Below, piece by piece: positions 10,448 to 23,400 of a DNA stretch of 64,000 nucleotides; within the stretch, counting starts at the first letter, position 1; every line of letters starts with the position of its first letter. This DNA is from Sinohyriopsis cumingii (Eukaryota; Mollusca; Bivalvia; Unionida; Unionidae): the NCBI GenBank assembly GCA_028554795.2, contig CM068838.1, forward strand, positions 91,911,474-91,975,473, in the 5' to 3' direction. The translations under genes were made by a program, and so were the position numbers. Below the pieces are notes generated by a model that saw nothing but the letters and a program-made list of their open reading frames with translations, was not told where the DNA came from and ran no database searches.

Positions 10448-12402
10448 GTATGATTTGACTACAATATTCAGTCTTTACTTTGTTTCCTTGTTATTTCTTT
10501 ATCATCAATAGTTATCTTTCTTCAAGCTCATGAATGTACGTTGACTTTATTGAAATGGATGAATGATGAAAATTATGTAAAAGATCATTAACTCCATGTA
10601 TTTGATGGACACGTCTGGTTAGTCAAGGGTTTTGCATGGTACATACATTAAAGATTAACTTGACCTTTATCATATGAGTTCTCAAATAACATAATCAATT
10701 TGTCTTTTAATTTCTTATCTATTTAACAGCCAAAAACCCATAATGAAATAAAATTCAAAGGTCACTAAGTCTAGTTTATTTATTGCTCCTTTGTTTGACA
10801 GCCAATAAATATGCAGCTAACAAAGCTTAATTCAAAGGTGAATAGGTTTATTTTACACACTCTTTGTGCATCAGTCAACAGAAGAGTTGCTGATTAAGCT
10901 TGTTTGGTCGTTATGTTTTACCAGCTGTTTAAATACTACATACCCACAAAACGCAAGACAAACGAGGTTTAAAATCATATCTTCTCGATTTGTCAAAATC
11001 TCTATGAATGAATGGTTTTTCCATGGTCTGTCTTAGTAGACAGTACATCATGTGGTTTTGTCACATTGTATCAGCTCTTGATACCTTTAAAACAAGATAT
11101 GCAAAAGCAGAGACCCACAGTAAGAAATAAAAGGATACTAACAACAGCTATCTTTGGTCACGATCCAACTGTACCGGAAATGCCCAACAATTATGTATTA
11201 TATATTTCAAGGTAGTGGAGTGGCTTGTAGTCAAGTAATAATTACTTTTAAACTCTCTTCCATGGAGTGAAGTGCTAAAGTGTAGTTTTCTGAAAGAACA
11301 ACTGACTACTTATAAATATTCATTTTGACCATAAACCAGTTAACCTTTGATCAAAATACTAACACTAATGCAGCTGTAATTCTGGAACTGAAAATAATAC
11401 ATTTCCCAGGACATTAAATAAGAAAATCAAAGTTTTTGTTTTGTCCAAAACTTGTTCTTTGATTGTTTTTGCATAATATTTCACCAACATCAGAATATGA
11501 AAAAGATAGTATTGATAAACATTTTTATTTAGTATGACTTAAAATGTGGGGGGGGGTGTGATTTGGATTTTTAACGTACCTATCACAATTTTTCAGTTGT
11601 AACGCTGTGATGTCATCATTGTGGGGTTTATAGTGATGTCTAGCACTGGAGCATCATGGAGCAGACATGTAGCATGATGTCCCACCCAGTTAGATTATAT
11701 CAATACCAAGACGACCAGTCCTAACACTAGCCTCTTAACGATGAGAGCCAAGCGAGGCAGCTGTTAGTACCATTTTTATAAGTCTTTGGTACGACTGGGA
11801 CAGGGTTCGAGCTCGCTATCAACCACATCCGAGGCCGATGCTCTAACCAATTAAGACACCGGATCGGTTGTCAAAAAAATGTATAATTTAAATTCCAGGT
11901 CTACGGATTCTTCACTTTTAACATCATCTTTGTGACCCAACCCACACACTAATATTGCTTCTGTTTGGGGTTTTGCAGCCTAAGGTATTTTCAAAATAGC
12001 AGTTTAGTTTCGGTGGCCTCAACCCTCTAGGCAGGGTACTACGCCCCTACTTGATTGGGTAAAAAGTCCTGAGTAGGCCATTTCCTTCTACTATAGTTAA
12101 ATAGGTATGTATCAGTGATTGATAAATTACCACTCGTTCGAAGATGAAAATTGTTCTTCAAAGAAATAATTACTCCTGTTGTTTCAGTACCATCACAATT
12201 GATGCACGCAGATTGTTACATATGCTTGCTGGCCATTTTCACTCATATGAGACAAGTACAAAATGCCAATTGTTTTCATCCTCACCTGACCTATTCCCTT
12301 ATCCTTTCCTTGCCTCCTTTATTACCCTTATCCTTTTCCTCGTCAACATTATTTACAGAAGTAACATTTATATAAGAGAACAATCACTTGTATTATTCAC
12401 AG
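10448..12402. other. DNAJC16-like intron B-C
   Basis: Non-coding AT-rich sequence. It contains SINE family 2 copy 1 and a 9-G run at 11548-11556. No exon is supportable between the two splice sites. Confidence 0.6.
11625..11867 (-). mobile_element. tRNA-derived SINE, family 2, copy 1
   Basis: On the minus strand there is a tRNA-like head with A box TTAATTGGTTAGAGCATC and B-box-like GAGCTCGAACC. It is followed by a body containing AAGACTTATAAAAATGGTAC and ending near GCTAGACATCACTATAAACC. The left boundary is approximate. The second copy at 47216-47440 confirms a dispersed family distinct from family 1. It lies in the DNAJC16-like intron B-C. Confidence 0.7.
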
Positions 12403-12588
12403 GTTGCAATTTTGTGGCGAATGGACGAGAAGAGTTTGAGTTATGAATGGCTGGAAACAGGGTGGGAATTACAAAGAGAAAAGACGTGTGAGGAAAAATT
12501 AGAGTATCGTCTGACTGTTCTTCTAACTACTGATAGTAATCTGCAATACCAAACCAACCTAACGGAGCTTTACAATGAACATGGACCT
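12403..12588 (+). CDS. DNAJC16: DNAJC16-like gene, internal exon C
   Basis: Exon of 186 bp (62 codons), phase 0 at both ends, with acceptor TATTATTCACAG and donor CCT|GTAAGT. The peptide starts VAILWRMDEKSLSYEWLE and ends LTELYNEHGP. This lines up with the vertebrate DNAJC16 segment that starts VSILERRN and ends LTDELAP, immediately before its transmembrane helix. The three exons together give about 170 residues. The vertebrate protein continues with a transmembrane segment and a cytosolic C-terminal domain. I could not place those exons with confidence in this window, so the gene is partial at both ends as seen here. Confidence 0.8.
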
Positions 12589-13474
12589 GTAAGTTGTCTT
12601 TCTGAGGAAATATCTGGTTCACAATGTCTTTAAACGTGTGCTGGAATGTAAAAGTGTATTGGAATGATACAGAATGAATCAGGCTAAGTAACAAGAGAAG
12701 AAGTAGCTTAATGTAGTGCGTTACATTATATAATGACATACGATTACCTTGTGCATTTTTATTGCATGTTTTAGCTCTATTCGATAAAAGGCAGTACCCT
12801 ATGGCTCTCCCTTTCTTGCATATCCTCCTTCAACCTCCTTAAATCTGCCTCTGTTTCCGTATATACAGATCGCTAAAATATATAATTAATAATTAGAACT
12901 ATATTAATGCATATTCATTACCTAATCTTCCGTAAGACAGTTGTATTCTGTTTAGCCCACCTATACATAGCAAAGGTAAGTTATTGTACAACCCCCAAGA
13001 TGAGCATGGAGTTTATAGCAGCAGCTCTCGGAGAAGAGGTTGAGACGGCTAAATTGATATATACAAGAAATAAGTTGTACAGTCTTGTTTATAATTGTGC
13101 ATTTAACTCACGCTATTTGCAATGCTGTTTGAATACTGTTATGTGTGGAATCATACAAATTGGCGAGAGGATGCTCAATGAGGAGTACTTCACCCTCATC
13201 TCAAACCTATGCCAATGTGATCTGTATTTCATTCTTCGCTGACTTATTAAATTGTGTGCTTTATTTCTCGTGCTGTGTTCTTGCAAGAATAATCAAACTA
13301 TAAACTAGAAGATTGTATGCATCTCCGTTAGTACCACAGCCTGATCACAAACGAATGTCACCATGACCTATATTTAAAATTATACTGGTTTAGTTCAAGT
13401 TTTGGGGTTTATCTCAAAACCAAATAATTTTAGCCCGCTTATGCAATAATCTTATACTAAGATAAATAAAATTT

Positions 13475-13666
13475 TATGATGGCATATAACTCAATCAGTA
13501 CCACAACCTCATCATATATTTGTATGATGGCATATAACTCAATCAGTACCACAACCTCATCATAAAATTGTATGATGGCATATAACTCAATCAATACCAC
13601 AACCTCATCATAAAATTTTATGATGGCATATAACTCCATCAGTACCACAACCGCATCATAAAGATG
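13475..13666. repeat. 48-bp minisatellite, four copies
   Basis: Units start at 13475, 13523, 13571 and 13619 (TATGATGGCATATAACTCAA...). As 48 is a multiple of 3, it translates as an open repeat, which is not evidence of a gene. Confidence 0.9.
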
Positions 13667-13790
13667 GTCACTGTGAGCACATTTCATGCTTTACTGCCTT
13701 GGTTTCAGTCTCAAGTAATGTTTATACCAGAATCATCAAATTAGGTAATTAGATGCATCCCTATTAGTTCCACACCCATGCAACAAAAGA

Positions 13791-13805
13791 AGGTCATTGT
13801 GACCT
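13791..13805. promoter_or_regulatory. Perfect ERE-type palindrome
   Basis: AGGTCATTGTGACCT has the same arms and spacing as the site at 41629. It lies between two minisatellites; similar decayed sequences occur at about 13355 and 13664. Confidence 0.4.
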
Positions 13806-13987
13806 ATATTAACATTTTACTAACTTATGGTTTTAATTTAGTTCATGGACAACTTCGTATTTTATCTACCGTGTAAAATACTTCTATACTTGAATCAAGT
13901 AAAAAAATAATAGGGTTTTGCTCACTCGTTTTAAAAGTGGAGCATGAACTAGAACACTTCCGTTTTAGGGGATTAAATAATTGCCAC

Positions 13988-15715
13988 CTTCTGTGTGGCT
14001 TTTCACCATCCATTCTGTCTGTAAACACAACTTGTCCTTCTATCTGGCCATTAGCCATTCTGTATGTAAATACAGCTCATCCTTCTGTCTGTCCAGTATC
14101 AATTCTCTCTGTAAATACAGATCATCCTTCTGTCTGGTCACCTTCCATTCTGTCTGTAAACACAACTCGTCCTTCTGTCTGGCCATTAACCATTCTGTAT
14201 GTAAATACAGCTCATCTTTCTGTCTGTCCAGTATCAATTCTCTCTGTAAATACAGATCATCCTTCTGTCTGGTCACCTTCCATTCTGTCTGTAAACACAA
14301 CTCGTCCTTCTGTCTGGCCATTAACCATTCTGTATGTAAATACAGCTCATCTTTCTGTCTGTCCAGTATCAATTCTCTCTGTAAATACAGATCATCCTTC
14401 TGTCTGGTCACCTTCCATTCTGTCTGTAAACACAACTCGTCCTTCTGTCTGGCCATTAACCATTCTGTATGTAAATACAGCTCATCTTTCTGTCTGTCCA
14501 GTATCAATTCTCTCTGTAAATACAGATCATCCTTCTGTCTGGTCACCTTCCATTCTGTCTGTAAACACAACTTGTCCTTCTATCTGGCCATTAGCCATTC
14601 TGTATGTAAATACAGCTCATCCTTCTGTCTGTCCAGTATCAATTCTCTCTGTAAATACAGATCATCCTTCTGTCTGGTCACCTTCCATTCTGTCTGTAAA
14701 CACAACTCGTCCTTCTGTCTGGCCATTAACCATTCTGTATGTAAATACAGCTCATCTTTCTGTCTGTCCAGTTTCAATTCTCTCTGTAAATACAGCTCAT
14801 CATTATGTCTGCCCACTATTAATTCTGTCTGTAACTACATCTCATCATTCTGTCTGGTTACTATAAATTTTATCTGTATATACAGCTCATTCTAATGTCT
14901 ACCATCTATTATGTCTGTAAATACAACTCATCTTCTGTCTGACCATTAATTATTCTGTCTGTAAATACAGCTCATTCTACAGGCTGTCCACCATCTATTA
15001 TGTATGTAAATACAACTCATCCTCCTGTCTGGCCATTAACCATTCTGTCTGAAAATATACCTCATCCTTCTGTCTCGTCATTAACAATTATGTCTGAAAA
15101 TACAGCTCATCCTTCTGTCTCGTCATTAACAATTATGTCTGAAAATACAGCTCATCATTCTGTCTCGTCATTAGCAATTCTGTCTGAAAATACAGTTCAT
15201 CCTTATGTTTTGTCATTAACCTTTCTGTCCGAAAATACAGCTCATCTGTCTGTAAATACTACTCATCCTTCTGTCTGGACACTATTAATTCTGTCTGTAA
15301 ATACAGCTCATTCTACTGGCTGTCCACCATCTATTCTGACTGTAAATACAGCTCATTCTTCTCTTGGGCCACCATCCATTCTATCTGTAAATACATCTCA
15401 TCCTTCTGCCTGGCGATTAACTATTCTATCTGTAAATACAGCTCATCCCTCTGTCAAGCTACCATCCATTATTTCTGTAACTACAGCTCATCTTTCTGTC
15501 AGGCTACCTTCCATACTGTCTGTAACTAGAGCTCTTCCTTCTGTCGGGCTACCATCCATTCTTCTGTAACAACAGCTCATCCTTCTGTCGGGCTATAATC
15601 CATTCTGTCTGTAACTAGAGCTCATCCTTCTGTCGGGCTACCATCCATTATGTATGTATCTACAGCTCATCCTTCTGTCGGGCTAGCAGCCACTCTATAA
15701 ATATAGGTCATCCTT
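13988..15715. repeat. 45-bp minisatellite with 135/540-bp higher-order structure
   Basis: About 38 units of 45 bp (TCTGTCTGTAAATACAGCTC...). From 14029 to about 14840 three unit types alternate with a 135-bp period (matching sites at 14029, 14164, 14299, 14434, 14569 and 14704). The variant CTTGTCCTTCTATCTGG occurs only at 14029 and 14569, a 540-bp step. After 14870 the units diverge. Two + frames and one - frame stay open simply because the period is divisible by 3. Confidence 0.92.
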
Positions 15716-16419
15716 CATATCAGTCCCTGACTGACAAGGATCGCTCATGCTTGATGGTAAAAGCGCACAAGTTCCATGCCATTGCAACCTTATAGACATA
15801 TCTAACTCATTCATCACTGGAGGATGTTATGAAGGCTAAGTTTCAGCATTCACACACAACCTTCTCCTTCATTCCTTGCCGCATCAGAGTAGCCTGTAAT
15901 CATGGCACAAAAAGTACCTCAAGGAGATTCCTTTTTGCATTAGCTGAAGTTCTTACAATAAATCTCTGATACTGCTATGCCCCTAAAATTAAAGAAGGAG
16001 ACTGTGACCATTAATTCATGCTTTAGTAACACGAGTTAAGTATTTGTGTTTATATTCACATCGATTCATCCATGAAAAAATGTTAAAATAAAAATTTTGG
16101 AAGATAGACCCCTTGAACTTAATCAAATATTTGATGGGTCTAGATAATTTACATCTTACCGTATTTTTAGTTACTAATATTTAAATAAATATGAAATTTT
16201 TTATTAACAACTAATTCTTGTATAAAAAAAACTTAAAATAAAAGGACTGACCCAAAAATGTGTAGGCACCTAGACATTCCAAATGAGATTACTTCCATGT
16301 AATTGTAACATTTACTGTAAAATCATAAACATGGAGAGTTATTCATGGGGGATGGTGTGCCACGGATACTTGATATATATGAAATTAAATCTACTCTAAA
16401 ACATAATATTGTTGACTGA

Positions 16420-16565
16420 ATGTTATTTTTTAGTGTATTCAGAGGTCATGTTATTTTTAGTGTATTCAGAGGTCATGTTATTTTTAGTGTATTCAGAGGT
16501 CATGTTATTTTTAGTGTATTCAGAGGTCATGTTATTTTTAGTGTATTCAGAGGTCATGTTATTCC
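16420..16565. repeat. 27-bp minisatellite, about five copies
   Basis: GTTATTTTTAGTGTATTCAG followed by AGGTCAT, near-identical copies. It lies about 100 bp upstream of the candidate exon at 16658. Confidence 0.9.
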
Positions 16566-16657
16566 AATGCCCAACAATTTTATTTCTACAGATTATGTTT
16601 GTACATCTACTTTAATGTAGTTATTATTAATGATAATTCCTTTCTTCTTTATTAGAG

Positions 16658-16723
16658 CCATTTATTAAGGATATACCACAAGTTGCTATTTTGGGCAGAC
16701 AGGATATTATCATATTTAATAAG
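16658..16723 (+). other. Candidate short exon, unassigned
   Basis: A 66-bp open segment follows a pyrimidine-rich acceptor (CTTTCTTCTTTATTAGAG) and precedes an AAG|GTAGGT donor. In phase 0 it encodes 22 residues beginning PFIKDIPQVAIL, and the phase matches the end of DNAJC16 exon C. A further acceptor at 17540-17541 opens 35 codons and a TGA (17542-17649) in the same phase. The peptide does not match the vertebrate DNAJC16 transmembrane region, so this may be an alternative 3' end, part of another gene, or chance. Confidence 0.22.
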
Positions 16724-18231
16724 GTAGGTATCAGATTTTATCAAATAGTTGGTATAGTGTTCCTATAGTATGTGCAGTTTCATGTTTTGTTATATTACCA
16801 CACTTTAAAATATCACTTTATGTGATTCTGATTGATTCAAATACGCACATGAAATTATTGTGCAGTATTCTCTTTACTGATTGCCTGCAATCATGGGAAA
16901 AACATCTTAACCACACCTTTTGAAACTTTTTGTTTTCAGTGATCATTTTTGGCAGCCATTTTTCGAATCGACTTGCGAAATGAATTGAAGAAAATTGGTC
17001 TCGTCGTTTCAATATGGCTAATGTACCCCACAGGGGTTTGTTATGTCATATATAACATATCATAGCATGAAAAATGGCTAAAACCACTAGACAAAAACGA
17101 TAACAACAAGAAGTGAAACTACTGGTATTGCTTGTATGGTGGAGGTTGAGGAAGGCAGTAAATCTGTAGCATGGAATCCACCCTGTATACAAGTGTGGTT
17201 TAAATGATAACTTACAGAAGTAAATAAAATCACTTCTGTTTACAGAAGAATGTGCACATAAACCAGTCTCCAAACTGACAGACGTTTATCCAACCGCTGC
17301 ATATTTTCGCGGTAAATATGTGATGCAACTCCGAGTCAAAATGAAATTTGTTTGTATATTCTGCAGTATACTGTTCCAAATCAAACACTGCAAATATACA
17401 GTCACAAATACATTACAGTAAATATGGGAATTTCTGCATCCAGTAACCCTTTTTTCAAATGAATATCGCAATATCAATGCAATATTTAGTTGTGAATTTG
17501 ACACCTTAAGGTTACACATACATGTATTTTCAACTGTACAGGTGGTGAACCAAGCAATGCAACATCAAACACGTTGGACATTCTGTGTTGAAAAAGGATT
17601 TAGTCTGTGTAAAATGTTCTTTATATTCGGAAGGACGCTTCTTCTTTGATTTATAATTTGTAAGAAAAGTACAATCTACTTTTAAACGTCAAATACTAGT
17701 TTAAGTTTGGTTGGGACTATTTCTTACGCACAACAAATGAAACGTGTGTTGTTTGTCAGAATGAACGAAATTATTTGTTCTTCTTTCCATCTAAATAATT
17801 TCCACTGAAATAAAGCTGTGATAAAAATAATCTCAAATGGGTAATGATGTAATATTAAATTTATGAAACTCGTTGAATAATGTTCCACTTTTGGTCTCAT
17901 TACCCACTCGAGGTCTTCTATATATGCAGTTTGTTTGAAAATTATTTTATATAAACTGCAATCAAAGTAATGATCTGTAACAATGATTTTAGTCAGTCAT
18001 TGAATTTTAGATTCATTCTTTATTATTAAGAAATGCTTCATTATTTCTTTGTTTCTCGGTGATTACAGCCATTTCAGATTTATGGAATTATTACAAATCT
18101 TCAGTGAAAATTAGCATTCTGAAAAATGGGAAATTCAGGATTGAGATCAAACTTGGGATAATTGTGCTAATATCAGTGTGTTGCAAAATCTGCAACACCA
18201 TGGACCACATTTACCAAATTGTGAAGTTCAT

Positions 18232-18234
<3 letters not shown>

Positions 18235-18301
<67 letters not shown>
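18235..18301. repeat. (AT)n microsatellite
   Basis: Uninterrupted AT dinucleotide run of about 33 repeats. Confidence 0.95.
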
Positions 18302-18302
<1 letters not shown>

Positions 18303-21102
18303 CTTATTTATTTTGTCCTGTAGTTTGACCACTCTGGCTTATATCGTCGAGGTCTTTAACGAGTACAGCAATGAATAGGATCTATGCATATTAATGAACT
18401 GATATTTCATCAGATTGGTAGAACTTGTCAACACTTTAGCAAACATTTCCTGTCCTCCATGTTTGCTGACATGGTATTGAATTGACTCTAGACTTAAGAC
18501 ACCTGACTTGACAATTAATTTTAAGTCGGTCTTCAACATGAGCCAGTCAGATCACTGTATTCAAAACTTATGTTAAATTCTGTAGACTAAAGGTAGGTTG
18601 GTGAAGTTCATGCCAGATACAATACTGATCGGACTTAAATGTAAATAAGATATCACATTGAGCTTTCCAACACTAACATGTTCACCGATGAAACAACATT
18701 ATATAACACTGAATCAACGGACCATGAGCTAAGCACTAAGTTAAATCAGGATTTGGTTAAAAGTAAATGGTGTGAGCAAAGTGGTACGAAGATAAATGCT
18801 GCCATCAAAAGCTGAGATCATAAGTAGTCAAACCAAGGTAACAACTGGGGAAGACAATTTCAATGTAATGCTATATACAATAACTCAATTGTCCATAGTT
18901 GATTCCTTCCAAAATCAAAGTGTCAGAAGTGAAGTCAAACTGAATGAAAGAAGAACCAGTTAGGTTACATTAGTACTACGTCACATACCTGAACCAAGCT
19001 TTGTGAAATGTGGCAAATTTCAAATTAATATAGTCACACATAAAATGCAGTATACTGCTGTAGCTTCCACAAACCATGTTTATAACACATGGGACCTCTG
19101 TACAATAAACTCTTTTCTTCTGCTTGTAATCATCTGAGTAAGATTAAAACACAATTTAGATATTAATCTTACATTAGTAACTAATTTTTGTAAAACTATT
19201 GCAAAATATATTTCTTAAGTACTCTTGCAGGTTGAAGTATTTGCATAAAAAATATTTTTATTTTGAAATATTGAACAACTGTATCAAAAAAGGATTTTAT
19301 TACCACGCTGTAGCATCAGGTATTTTAAGATATCTTCATTAATCCATGTTTCAGTCATTCATTTACCGTATCTCCTAAACAGCGGGTCGTAAATTCATTA
19401 ACATTGGAAGTAATATTTTTCATATGGTAGATATATACGAGAAGGGTAATATTGTTTACTTCATCCCCTTTTTCTCTTAAGGGGATCAGAGGTCTGATGT
19501 AAAAGAAACTTGAGTTACAATGACATTTTTAAACATTTGGTTCATAGTGATCCTGTTTTAAGCGTTACGTTAACACGTTTTTTAACATATGTGCAATAAT
19601 ATAATGATGATTATTTTATCAGTGTACAAAGAGCACTGATAAAGAGCATGTTCACGTGCCCTACAGCTAAAGAGACAGCTCACAGAAAGTTCTATTCATG
19701 TGTCGCTCAGCTAGTCATAAAACAGTAAAGCTTACGGGATGAACGTTTGTTCATCGTCCATGCAGCCATTGGCACAAGTTTGGTATAACTCTTAACCTAC
19801 ACAGATGATTGTGTGTACATTTACACAGAAATTCATCAAATATAATATCTGCCATCTAGTATTGTTACTTCATCTGAACAGAATGTAATGTTGAAAGGTC
19901 GTGCGATCTCTAGTTGATCACAAATAGAAATGAAGATTCTCAGACATCGTGTATTGCAGCAACTGTGGCAATCGTGAAAAGCTTATCAGAATTCCATCTA
20001 AATGGAAAGTCGTGTTGACATAGGGTTCCACCAGAACACTTCTTATGAAGTCTAGTTGGGTCTAATGAAAATGCTGCTAATTTGTTTGCAATATGTTTCC
20101 AGTAGTGGTCATCTTGAAATATTAGCATTGCTACTAATCATGAATGGATGAGCATAGCAACATGGAGATTTACTGAACAATCCCTTGTGATGTCTAGTCG
20201 CAGCTAGATGAAAATGGTGCTGTTCAGACAACACGTGTGGCCAGCACAGAGGTCATCTGAACAATCTTGTTAATCATGAATGAATTACTATATCAATATG
20301 GGGTTTTCATTGATATACTTCTTATGAAGTCTAGTTGGTTGTAAATAAAATTGTTGCCGATCTGATTTCTAATATGATTGCCACAGTGGCCATCTTTAAA
20401 ATCTTAGCACTGCTTCTTCTAAATGACTAAAAGTTTGAAGAGAAACAAGAATTGTTGTTTAGATGTACACACATCGGTTTCTTGTGAATATTTGCATTCC
20501 ACTTCTGTCATTTTACAAATAGAAATAAATGTCAATCAAACATGCATTAACACATCATTGGTAATCTTCCCTTACAGGTGGCTGTTGCATGTAATTATGT
20601 TTAAAGCAAACTATACGAGCAAGAAATGAATGGATTCAGTGCAAATAAAACTAATATGGTAACCTTAAATTGCAAAATATTCATGCAACAGTTATTCACA
20701 TTTTGCACAGAAGTTCAATTTAAAATATCATTGTGCGTATGTGTATACTTTAGTTATTGTTTTCATGTATTATGCAATATAGATATTACTTACCTGCACG
20801 TATTTATGTGGGTTTTTTTGCAGTTATGATAATGTGGCATGCATGGAATTACTTCTGTTCTGCATGTTTTATTTTGCTATGGGATATCTCATATGGACTA
20901 CCTATGGAACACATGATGTCCAATTGGACCCTCATTAATTTTTAAGGTCAGTGCTTACTAACATTTAATTTCCTTTGCATTATGATATTTATACCATATT
21001 AGGGCTAATAAAAAGAGATGTTGTTATTGTTGGAATATTTTTATCTTATACCTGCCAGTTTGTTTTTACATAAGTTCATGGATTTGTTTAAGAAAGACAT
21101 AT

Positions 21103-21136
21103 GCACACACACACATACACGCACACATACACACAC

Positions 21137-21214
<78 letters not shown>
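21103..21214. repeat. (CA)n then (AT)n compound microsatellite
   Basis: An imperfect CA run at 21103-21139 is followed by a pure AT run to 21214. Confidence 0.95.
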
Positions 21215-21216
<2 letters not shown>

Positions 21217-22595
21217 ATGGGTAGCAGGAAAAACGTTATGAACTGTTCAACACCTTTCTTTTTCATTTCTTCAACATGTCAGAAGATCAAGGAAAGATCA
21301 GTTAAACATTGGATAGTTTGTAATATAGACTAGTTTATATGTCAATTTTTCACAAGAAATTACTGTCAAAGGTAATTTATTTATTCAAAATGAGTCAAAA
21401 CTTAATTAATCATGTTAAAACATTTAATGGAAATTTTATATTTTTGATTGAAAAACATTGTCATTGAATTGTCCATCTAGTTACCTGAAGCATGGTGACC
21501 AAATTATCTTCTTTTACTCATACGGTTCAGTGTTTGGGTGATTACTATTGCTAAAAAAGTCACACTAATGTATGTGTGTAGGCCACATGTTAACTGATAA
21601 AGCAATCACAGCTTGCCCCTTAAAAAAGCAACGCTCACAAATGTTCATATATTACCAAACATCAACATATTTATTTATAAAGGCATCTTACATCTGTGTC
21701 CTGCCATGCTGAATTCCTGTAATACCCTTTCTTGTGGCTTGTCGAAGAAATGAGTACTTGCTATAAAGCTTGTGACAGTTGTCTCTTTTGCTATCTTATC
21801 TAAAGGAATATTGCAAGTTTTATGAACTAAACCAACTGCAGAACTGTTGCATGCTACTGGCATATTGGTTTGTGGGCTGAAGATAATTCCACATAGAAAA
21901 TGGAATGTAACAGTTTCAACACAGGATTCATGGTGTTGGATTAAAGACTTTCCTTGAATATGGTATTAGTTAATAATGTTCTTTGTTGACAGTCTCATTG
22001 TTTGTCAGCATTCTTGTAGTTGACCTTCAACCTGCTTACCCTGAGCAGAAATGTATATATATTTTATATTTATCTGAGTTTACATTAATACATAAAATGA
22101 AGCAAAAGTGCAAGCAAAAATACAAATTAATAATTGTTTGTTATAGTATTGATCATAACTGCAGTATTTATAAATGTTAAATGGTCTTTCATACAAGTGT
22201 TTATTATATTAGTAGTTTGTAAAAATGAATTATCTAGGCACAGTATTGTTATGTATGTTGAATGTCATTTCTAATAGTGCTTATTATGCAATATAAAGAT
22301 TGTTCACAATGTTTCACAGGGGAATATCATTTTAGAACATTAGAGCCAAGACACATTATTGTTTTTTGTGGGGGTTTTGTTTTTTCAAGATGTTTATGCA
22401 CTTTTCCATATCGATAATGTTGGATATACTTGTAGTTAACAATTTATGCAGGTATGATTAATGTACCACTCATATGTAATTGTAATACAATTTTCAACAT
22501 ACATTTGTATAAATACATGTTATCACGAGAGACCAACAAGTAAGATTAACTAGAGCAAACATAGTCTCCAAGAACATAATAAACACTCTTTATTA

Positions 22596-22596
<1 letters not shown>

Positions 22597-22679
<83 letters not shown>
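22597..22679. repeat. (TA)n then (TATG)n compound microsatellite
   Basis: A TA run at 22597-22652 passes directly into about seven TATG repeats. Confidence 0.95.
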
Positions 22680-22779
22680 TACATTATTTTTTTTCTTGTT
22701 TTCTTGGAAAATAGCTGCAAGTAAAGGAGACTGACCTTACCAATGAAAGAATCTAGAAATACATTACGCTATTAGCCAC

Positions 22780-23400
22780 CCACCACTTTGCCTCACATGC
22801 AAATCTATTTTTGGCAGCATCCTACAGTCTTCTTAAGGAGAAATTATTGTCTCCAGTGGTGCTGCAATGCTTGCTGGTGGTTGTAGCAAAGACATTGAGA
22901 TATGCTCTTTCCATGTCTATGATGCTCTCTGCGGAGCTGCTCCACCTTTATGTGGATGTTGCTTTCAATAATTCGTGGGACTGGCTGGACCACAGCAAGA
23001 ACCTTTCAAGGGCTGCTTCTCTTGATAAAGGGACAGTCTTTGGAGGACTTGAGACCAACAGCATTAGTTTCTCACAGCCACTCATCACCCATCACAACAG
23101 GCCATAAAGCACGATCACCCTGACCACTTTGGTACTGTCAAGTTTTTCAAGTATGTGTAGCCCCATCAGTCTCAAAAGCAGCTTCAGTCCAAAGCTCCTT
23201 CATGCCTGTCATTTTCCAGACAAGGTGGATGGTAAAACCAAGGAAGAAAGTTTTTTAAATCCTCCCCATTTTGCAAGGAGGGATGAGGAAGGCCTTTATT
23301 CTTCCCATTGTCCCAGGGCTGCCCAGCTAGCCGTTTTCCAACCTCAGATGGGTTTTCTTGCTCCTCCAAACATTATCAACAAAATTATTTGCATATTAAC
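22780..23400 (-). pseudogene. Unidentified decayed coding block
   Basis: This block is richer in GC than its surroundings. On the minus strand it gives protein-like stretches in shifting frames, for example SSPPKTVPLSREAALERFLL with WSSQSHELLKAT, and upstream GKRLAGQPWDNGKNKGLPHP. In-frame stops and frameshifts break it. I do not recognise the family; composition and decay suggest a transposon gene or processed pseudogene. Confidence 0.3.

Noticed and set aside
12907-13242. 111-codon + frame just after exon C
   Set aside because: An internal GTAAG-like donor and acceptor text are present, but the peptide does not match DNAJC16 and the phases disagree.
13937-14895. Overlapping open frames of about 300 codons on +, and of 176 codons on -
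   Set aside because: They are translations of the 45-bp minisatellite. Several frames are open at once because the period is divisible by 3, and there is no independent coding signal.
20832-20945. Possible transmembrane exon of DNAJC16 after an acceptor at about 20832
   Set aside because: Hydrophobic in two frames, as AT-rich DNA often is. The phase does not follow exon C, and there is no match to the family's membrane segment.
22811-23107. 98-codon + frame
   Set aside because: The opposite strand gives more protein-like text in this block. The + frame is most likely its shadow.
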